16,849 nucleotides of DNA from DAOTTW01 sp034437615 (GTDB lineage Bacteria; Chloroflexota; Anaerolineae; Aggregatilineales; Phototrophicaceae): positions 1 to 16,849 of the forward strand of contig DAOTTW010000089.1 of the NCBI GenBank assembly GCA_034437615.1. The letters are read 5' to 3'. Below are positions 12,926 through 16,849 of this stretch, one piece after another. Numbering within the stretch: the first letter of the stretch is position 1; every line of letters starts with the position of its first letter. The notes under the pieces are model-generated. The model did not search any database. It saw nothing but the letters and a program-made list of their open reading frames with translations, and was not told the origin of the DNA. A program made the position numbers and the translations under genes.

Positions 12926-14818
12926 ATGGCCTACGAACCTTCCGAAAATATCAAGACCATACTCGACAACCTGCCGACGCAGCCCGGTGTTTACATCATG
13001 AAGAACAAATCCGGGCGCATCATCTACATCGGCAAGGCGAAAAGCCTGCGGGCGCGTGTGCGCAGTTACTTCACGGTGAACGCCGACGGACGCCACAAGA
13101 CCATTCAGATGCGCAATCAGGTGACGGATATTGATTACATCCTGACTGATAGCGAGGTAAAGGCGCTCATCCTTGAGGAAAACATGATTAAGAAGCATCA
13201 ACCGCGCTTCAATATCAGCCTCAAGGACGACAAGCGCTACCCATACATTCGCATCACGTGGCAAGATGACTTCCCGAAAGTGGAGACGACGCGGCGCGTA
13301 GAAAAAGACGGAGCGCGTTACTTCGGGCCATATACAGCGATGTGGGCCGTGCAGAATACGCTGCGGGTGCTGCGCAAGGCTTTTCCGTATCTCACATGTG
13401 ACCGCGACATCAGCGGACAGGACGAACGCGCTTGCCTGTTTCACGATCTGAAGCTGTGCAATGCGCCCTGTATCGGCAATGTGGACCGTGAAGCGTATCG
13501 CGGCATGATTAAAGAACTGATGGATGTGCTTAGCGGCAAATCTGATGATGTGATGAAGCGGCTAGAGGGCGAGATGTTGGCCGCATCGGAAGCGCTGGAA
13601 TTCGAGAAGGCGGCGTCCATCCGTGACCAGATCAACGCGATAAACTTCATCACGACGCGCCATATGGCCGTCAGCCCGAAGATGACCGACCATGATGTGA
13701 TCGCGCTGGCCCGCGAGGATAACGACACGGTGGTGCAGATTATGTTTATCCGCAATGGCAAACTGATCGGCAGCGATTCGCGCTCAGTGGATAACGCCGA
13801 TGAAGAAAGCGACGAGACGATTTTGGAGCAGTTCATCACGCAATTCTACGCGGATATGTCCGAGGTGCCGAAAGAACTGCTGCTGCCTGATGAAATCGAG
13901 CAGGCACGTATTATCGAGCGCTGGTTGCAGGATAAGCGCAATGGCAATAAAGTCAGCATTACCGTGCCAAAACGCGGCCAGAAGAAGGAATTGGTGCAGA
14001 TGGCGCACCGCAACGCCACCGAAGCGCTACGCATGATGCGTGCCCAATATGAGGCCGACACAACCAAGCAGGAAGAGGCACTCGCTGAATTGCAGGCGGA
14101 ACTGAAGCTACCGCGCATCCCCAACCGCATCGAATGCTACGACATCAGCACCACACAGGGCACAGCGATCACCGCAAGCCGCGTGGTCTTTGTGCAGGGT
14201 GTGCCGCGCAAAAGCGAATACCGCCGCTTCAACATCCGTAGCGTGACGCATGGCGGCCCCGATGATTTCCAGTCGATGCGCGAGGCGCTGACGCGCCGCT
14301 TCACACGCTGGCAGAACGCGCAGGCGACCCCACAGGACGAGGCTGTGCGGCCTGATGGCAAAGACAAAGACGAGACGTGGCGCTTATTGCCGGATTTGCT
14401 GCTGATTGATGGCGGTAAGGGGCAGCTTGGCGTCGCCGTCGAGGTGCTGGCAGCGTTCGGCCTGACGGAGCGCGTGCCCGTCGCGGGTTTGGCCAAGCAA
14501 TTTGAAGAACTCTTCCTGCCCGGTCAACGTGACGCTATTCTGCTATCGCGGCGCAGTCCGGCGCTGTATCTGGTGCAGCGCGTGCGTGATGAGGCGCACC
14601 GCTTCGCCATCACCAGCCATCGCAAGCGCCGTGACAAAGCGGGCATGTCTAGCCGTTTGGAGCAAGTGCCCGGCATCGGCCCAAAAAAGCGCAAGGCACT
14701 GCTCAAGCATTTCGAGCATTCCATCAAGAATATCAAAAACGCCAGCATAGACGATCTGATGCAGGTACCCGGCATCAACAGAGAACTGGCGCAGGCCATT
14801 GTGAGTCATCTGGATTAA
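12926..14818 (+). CDS. uvrC: Excinuclease ABC subunit C
   Basis: UvrC makes the two incisions of nucleotide excision repair after UvrAB finds the lesion. All parts are present in 630 residues: GIY-YIG nuclease (GVY 21-23, YIG 34-36, about 16-95), a four-cysteine cluster (C158, C170, C178, C182), a UVR motif that binds UvrB (about 205-240), the RNase H-like second nuclease with D406 (CYDIS), D495 (LLIDGGKGQ) and H558 (RDEAHRF), and tandem helix-hairpin-helix motifs at the end (GIG 583-585, GIN 616-618). The cysteine spacing fits the iron-sulfur cluster site reported in UvrC. The start is typical (a few residues before the QPGVY block), although no Shine-Dalgarno is visible. A DUF4258 gene follows three bases after the stop. 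Confidence 0.97.
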   Translation: MAYEPSENIKTILDNLPTQPGVYIMKNKSGRIIYIGKAKSLRARVRSYFTVNADGRHKTIQMRNQVTDIDYILTDSEVKALILEENMIKKHQPRFNISLKDDKRYPYIRITWQDDFPKVETTRRVEKDGARYFGPYTAMWAVQNTLRVLRKAFPYLTCDRDISGQDERACLFHDLKLCNAPCIGNVDREAYRGMIKELMDVLSGKSDDVMKRLEGEMLAASEALEFEKAASIRDQINAINFITTRHMAVSPKMTDHDVIALAREDNDTVVQIMFIRNGKLIGSDSRSVDNADEESDETILEQFITQFYADMSEVPKELLLPDEIEQARIIERWLQDKRNGNKVSITVPKRGQKKELVQMAHRNATEALRMMRAQYEADTTKQEEALAELQAELKLPRIPNRIECYDISTTQGTAITASRVVFVQGVPRKSEYRRFNIRSVTHGGPDDFQSMREALTRRFTRWQNAQATPQDEAVRPDGKDKDETWRLLPDLLLIDGGKGQLGVAVEVLAAFGLTERVPVAGLAKQFEELFLPGQRDAILLSRRSPALYLVQRVRDEAHRFAITSHRKRRDKAGMSSRLEQVPGIGPKKRKALLKHFEHSIKNIKNASIDDLMQVPGINRELAQAIVSHLD

Positions 14819-14821
14819 CTT

Positions 14822-15139
14822 ATGCAACGTGAATATAAAAATGTCATCTTCACCAAGCACGCCCTAGAACGCATCCGCAAGCGCCGCATGTCGCAAGATA
14901 TGATCGTGCAGGCCATCAAGGGACCAGAGCGCGATTTCATCGAGGAAGACGGCGACACGCGCTTCATCCGCGATGTAAACGGGCGGCAGGTGCATGTCGT
15001 CGCGCATTACCTGGACGATGAGCGCAAGTGGCTGGTCAAGACGACGTGGGTGCGTGGCGAAGACGACGTTAAACCACTGTGGCAACGGGTGCTGCTGCTG
15101 CCTGTGCGTTTAATCAGACTGGCATTCAAACGCCGTTAG
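14822..15139 (+). CDS. DUF4258 domain protein
   Basis: This is a small basic protein of 105 residues. Residues about 9-72 show the DUF4258 pattern: FTKHALERIRKRRMSQDMIV (10-29), a central EEDGDTRFIRDV turn, then VHVVAHYLDDERKWLVKTTW strands. The fold is related in look to RelE/BrnT-like small proteins, but DUF4258 has no settled function and no partner antitoxin is present here. The last 20 residues (PLWQRVLLLPVRLIRLAFKRR) are amphipathic and strongly basic and may touch membrane or nucleic acid. It begins three bases after the uvrC stop, so it should be co-translated with uvrC. Confidence 0.75.
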   Translation: MQREYKNVIFTKHALERIRKRRMSQDMIVQAIKGPERDFIEEDGDTRFIRDVNGRQVHVVAHYLDDERKWLVKTTWVRGEDDVKPLWQRVLLLPVRLIRLAFKRR

Positions 15140-15165
15140 ACCCTGCGACCAAAACCTGCTATGCT
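15136..15165 (+). promoter_or_regulatory. Possible promoter of the large membrane-protein gene
   Basis: TTAGAC (15136-15141, overlapping the DUF4258 stop), 18 bases, TATGCT (15160-15165). It is a moderate match and would give a leader of about 50 bases before ATG 15224. Confidence 0.4.
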
Positions 15166-15223
15166 GCGTATGAGATACTAAGTCAATGAGACACAGCAAG
15201 CGTAGAGAACAGAGCAAAACGAC

Positions 15224-16249
15224 ATGACGAGCGGAAACGGCGACACAAACAAAAACAACGCTGGCCTGGATAAGGCGCAAATACTCGATCAACTGGCGGT
15301 AACGCTACAGGACGGCGATAAGAAGCAGGCTTTTCTGGATGATCTGCAATATGCGGTGCGCTACTACATCGAAGAGCAAGGTAGCGATGTGCTGACAATC
15401 GTCGAACGCGACGACAACGGCGACATTCATCAGGTGTGGCGCTTGGCGGCCTCCGGCGATTACATCGAGCGCCTGCTGGCATTCCTGCGTAACGATGATT
15501 ACCGGGGCCGCAAGCTGGATTCCACGCTGACGGACCCCATTATTGAGGTCGTCGTGAAGAAGTTCGCACGCTTCTACGAGGCCAACGGCGCACACATCGC
15601 CCGCACGCTGCTACAAGACCGTAGGTTTACCGAAAAGCTGGTTGAAAACGTCGTAGATCAGCACACCGAACTCAATGCCCGTTTGCGGCGGCGTGCCATT
15701 CAGGTCATCACCGATGAATTGCAAGCACAGCTACGGAGTCGCTCCGGCGAACTGGTATCCGCGACCGCCAGCGCCACCGCCACCAAGCAAATCGCGGTGA
15801 TTCTGGATGAGCAGCTCGCCTATCAGATACAGGGCCTGGTGCTGAAGGTCGTGGCGCTGCCTGTTATTAATCAGATGTTGCTGTTTGTGATCCGCAAGTT
15901 CATCGTCAGCACGATCTTGTATAGCGTGATTCGCTTCTTCGCGGTCAAGCTGGGGGTCGGCATCGGTGGCGCGACCATGATCTTCCTGTTGCCGATTATC
16001 GCGCTGTGGATTGCCCGTGACATCGCCAACTTCCCGACGGAGTTGGGCCGTCAGGTCGGTGAGCAGGTGCGCGAGCAGCTTAACGAGCATTACGACGAGA
16101 TCAACCGCTATGTGATGTCGGAGGTCTACGACGAATTCACCCGCGTGAGCATCGAGCAACTGACCGAGGGGCTGGCCAATGACGAGGACCTCAAGACCTT
16201 CATTGATGTGCTGGTGGATGAAGAGGACGAGGATATTGACCTGGAATAG
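15224..16249 (+). CDS. Membrane protein of unknown function with long soluble flanks (341 aa)
   Basis: Family not recognised. The N-terminal 200 residues are soluble, charged and mostly helical (for example IIEVVVKKFARFYEANGAH, 106-124), ending in an Ala/Thr/Ser stretch (177-188). Two hydrophobic segments follow: about 211-240, broken by an Arg-Lys pair at 224-225, and 244-265 (VGIGGATMIFLLPIIALWIA). The C-terminal 75 residues form a likely amphipathic helix (ELGRQVGEQVREQLNEHYDE) and end in a very acidic tail (EDEDIDLE). This build, long helical arms around a membrane hairpin, suits a scaffold or membrane-shaping protein, but no function can be assigned. No clear Shine-Dalgarno precedes ATG 15224. 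Confidence 0.75.
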   Translation: MTSGNGDTNKNNAGLDKAQILDQLAVTLQDGDKKQAFLDDLQYAVRYYIEEQGSDVLTIVERDDNGDIHQVWRLAASGDYIERLLAFLRNDDYRGRKLDSTLTDPIIEVVVKKFARFYEANGAHIARTLLQDRRFTEKLVENVVDQHTELNARLRRRAIQVITDELQAQLRSRSGELVSATASATATKQIAVILDEQLAYQIQGLVLKVVALPVINQMLLFVIRKFIVSTILYSVIRFFAVKLGVGIGGATMIFLLPIIALWIARDIANFPTELGRQVGEQVREQLNEHYDEINRYVMSEVYDEFTRVSIEQLTEGLANDEDLKTFIDVLVDEEDEDIDLE

Positions 16250-16325
16250 CGGCTAGGCGTCGGCTTTTGGTGGGTGCCAGCCAGCACTCACCCAATTGCG
16301 TCTTGTTGTTGTGTGGTAACTGCTT

Positions 16326-16347
16326 AGCCCTCACCCCAAACCCCTCT
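16326..16347 (-). repeat. 22-base repeat shared with the left end of the window
   Basis: This is an exact reverse complement of 87-108. The core reads CCCTCACCCCAAACCCCTC. The two copies lie some 16 kb apart at the borders of the gene block, which shows it is an interspersed repeat. Confidence 0.8.
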
Positions 16348-16485
16348 TCAGGGGTAGGTATTTCGGCGGACGTGCCATTGCACGTCCCTACACAGCCGTT
16401 TTGGACCGTAGGGACGCCATTCTTGGCGTCCGGGGCGGTGCAAACCGCCATAAAATACGATCAAACATCAAATACCTACCCCTGA
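16348..16485. mobile_element. Small element with 16-base inverted ends enclosing two REP-like palindromes
   Basis: TCAGGGGTAGGTATTT (16348-16363) is the exact reverse complement of 16470-16485. Inside are a REP-like unit on minus (16368-16391, stem GGACGTG/CACGTCC) and one on plus (16408-16432, stem GGACGCC/GGCGTCC), with heads facing each other. It may be a tiny non-autonomous element or two nested repeats. A third copy of the end (one mismatch) lies at 16714-16729. Confidence 0.5.
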
Positions 16486-16640
16486 GACCCCTTAAGGGGG
16501 CTATGGCACGCTGCGTACAGCCTGCTTGAGCAGGCCTGTCCTTACCGGAGCCGGACGTTTTAACGTCTGGCGACTGAGCGTGGGACATGTACCTGAGTCG
16601 TTACTACCAGTGCCCGGCCTCTGAAGGGTCACAGTCGTTC
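16486..16640 (-). other. Possible right-end remnant of an IS200/IS605 (TnpB) element or structured RNA
   Basis: Read on the minus strand, the region gives successive hairpins. AACG-type arms form GACGTTAAAACGTC (within 16552-16571). GCCTGC and GCAGGC pair around TCAA (16520-16535). CCCC and GGGG pair around TTAA (16488-16499). The AGGGGTAGGTATTT end follows. One minus frame is open for about 40 codons and ends SRQTLKRPAPVRTGLLKQ...VP, recalling TnpB tails. Both the protein remnant and the hairpin series are what a TnpB 3' end with its guide RNA would leave, but the match is by eye and uncertain. Confidence 0.3.
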
Positions 16641-16713
16641 ATGAAAGGTCTTTAGTGGCGCGCCCGACCCAGATATAGATGGTGCGTCCGCCACGCAGAA
16701 ACGACGAAAAACC

Positions 16714-16729
16714 AAATATCTACCCCTGA
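16714..16729 (-). repeat. Third copy of the 16-base end sequence
   Basis: AAATATCTACCCCTGA differs at one base from 16470-16485 and lies in the same orientation, 244 bases away. The two direct copies bracket the possible TnpB-end/structured RNA region. Confidence 0.65.
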
Positions 16730-16777
16730 AAACGACGCACCACACCCCAGCCATCAAGCTGAAAAGCCGTATCTAAC

Positions 16778-16808
16778 GTGACATGCTTTATTCGGTCTGT
16801 GCTACAAT
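16778..16808 (+). promoter_or_regulatory. Promoter reading out of the window
   Basis: TACAAT (16803-16808) is preceded by TGC, an extended -10. GTGACA (16778-16783) lies 19 bases upstream, a little far. It points to a gene starting just beyond 16849. The leader holds a tiny frame (ATG 16821, eight codons, then TAA), and AATAAGG at the window edge could be that gene's ribosome binding site. Confidence 0.5.
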
Positions 16809-16849
16809 ACACTTCTGACAATGAGTGAGTTTATGCATACCCAATAAGG

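Larger units (their letters stand above)
16250..16849. other. Repeat-rich region without a credible gene
   Basis: About 600 bases carry many short repeats and hairpins but no open frame with recognisable protein character; the two short frames present run straight through the palindromes. The individual parts are listed separately. Unannotated pieces include a GGCGGT/ACCGCC stem with a GCAA loop (16434-16449). Confidence 0.6.

Noticed and set aside
16481..16500. TPP riboswitch suggested by CCTGAGACCCC
   Set aside because: CTGAGA alone is too short a match; the other conserved TPP elements are missing and no thiamine gene is adjacent.
16267..16588. Two short open frames (plus 16267-16485, minus 16388-16588)
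   Set aside because: Both run through palindromic repeats, have no ribosome binding site and show no protein-like composition.

Overview
The window looks like an ordinary chromosomal stretch from a member of the Chloroflexota (Anaerolineae-like). This is an inference. It rests on moderately high GC, protein style, a four-S1-domain ribosomal S1-like gene present twice, and short palindromic repeats with a GTAGGGAC head scattered between genes. No tRNA, rRNA, CRISPR array, prophage or complete insertion sequence was found.

Layout. 1-266: palindromic repeat followed by a 30-bp tandem repeat that forms the leader of pnp. 267-2624: polynucleotide phosphorylase with an unusual Gly/Arg/Asn/Asp repeat tail. 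2809-4185: AI-2E-type permease with a TTG start. 4338-6588: a small unknown protein, a degenerate methyltransferase/SseB-like fusion, and a THUMP-like-domain methyltransferase. 6761-7303: purine-type phosphoribosyltransferase behind a strong promoter whose transcript would begin with a hairpin. 7448-8686 and 9068-10303: two tandem four-S1-domain proteins, the second behind a perfect TTGACA-17-TATAAT promoter and a structured leader of about 190 nt. 10505-10714: ribosomal protein bS21. 10830-11072: translation initiation factor IF-1. On the minus strand, 12793 down to 11159: two overlapping small two-TM membrane proteins of lower GC, then a MenG/UbiE methyltransferase. 12926-16249: uvrC, a DUF4258 protein and a large unknown membrane protein. 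16250-16849: about 600 bp without a credible gene, densely packed with inverted and direct repeats, a possible IS200/IS605 right-end remnant on the minus strand, and a promoter reading out of the window.

How the genes fit together. The central block (S1-like, S1-like, bS21, IF-1) is a set of 30S-subunit and translation-initiation functions, with PNPase (RNA turnover, also an S1-domain protein) not far away. The two halves around position 11100 converge on a palindromic repeat. The two membrane-protein genes and uvrC diverge from a shared promoter region at about 12800-12925.

Most novel-looking items: the repeat-built PNPase tail together with the repeat-built pnp leader, the duplicated S1 pair with its structured leader, the overlapping 2-TM gene pair, and the terminal repeat-rich region. 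All coordinates and motifs were read by eye. Family assignments come from recognised motifs, not from database searches.
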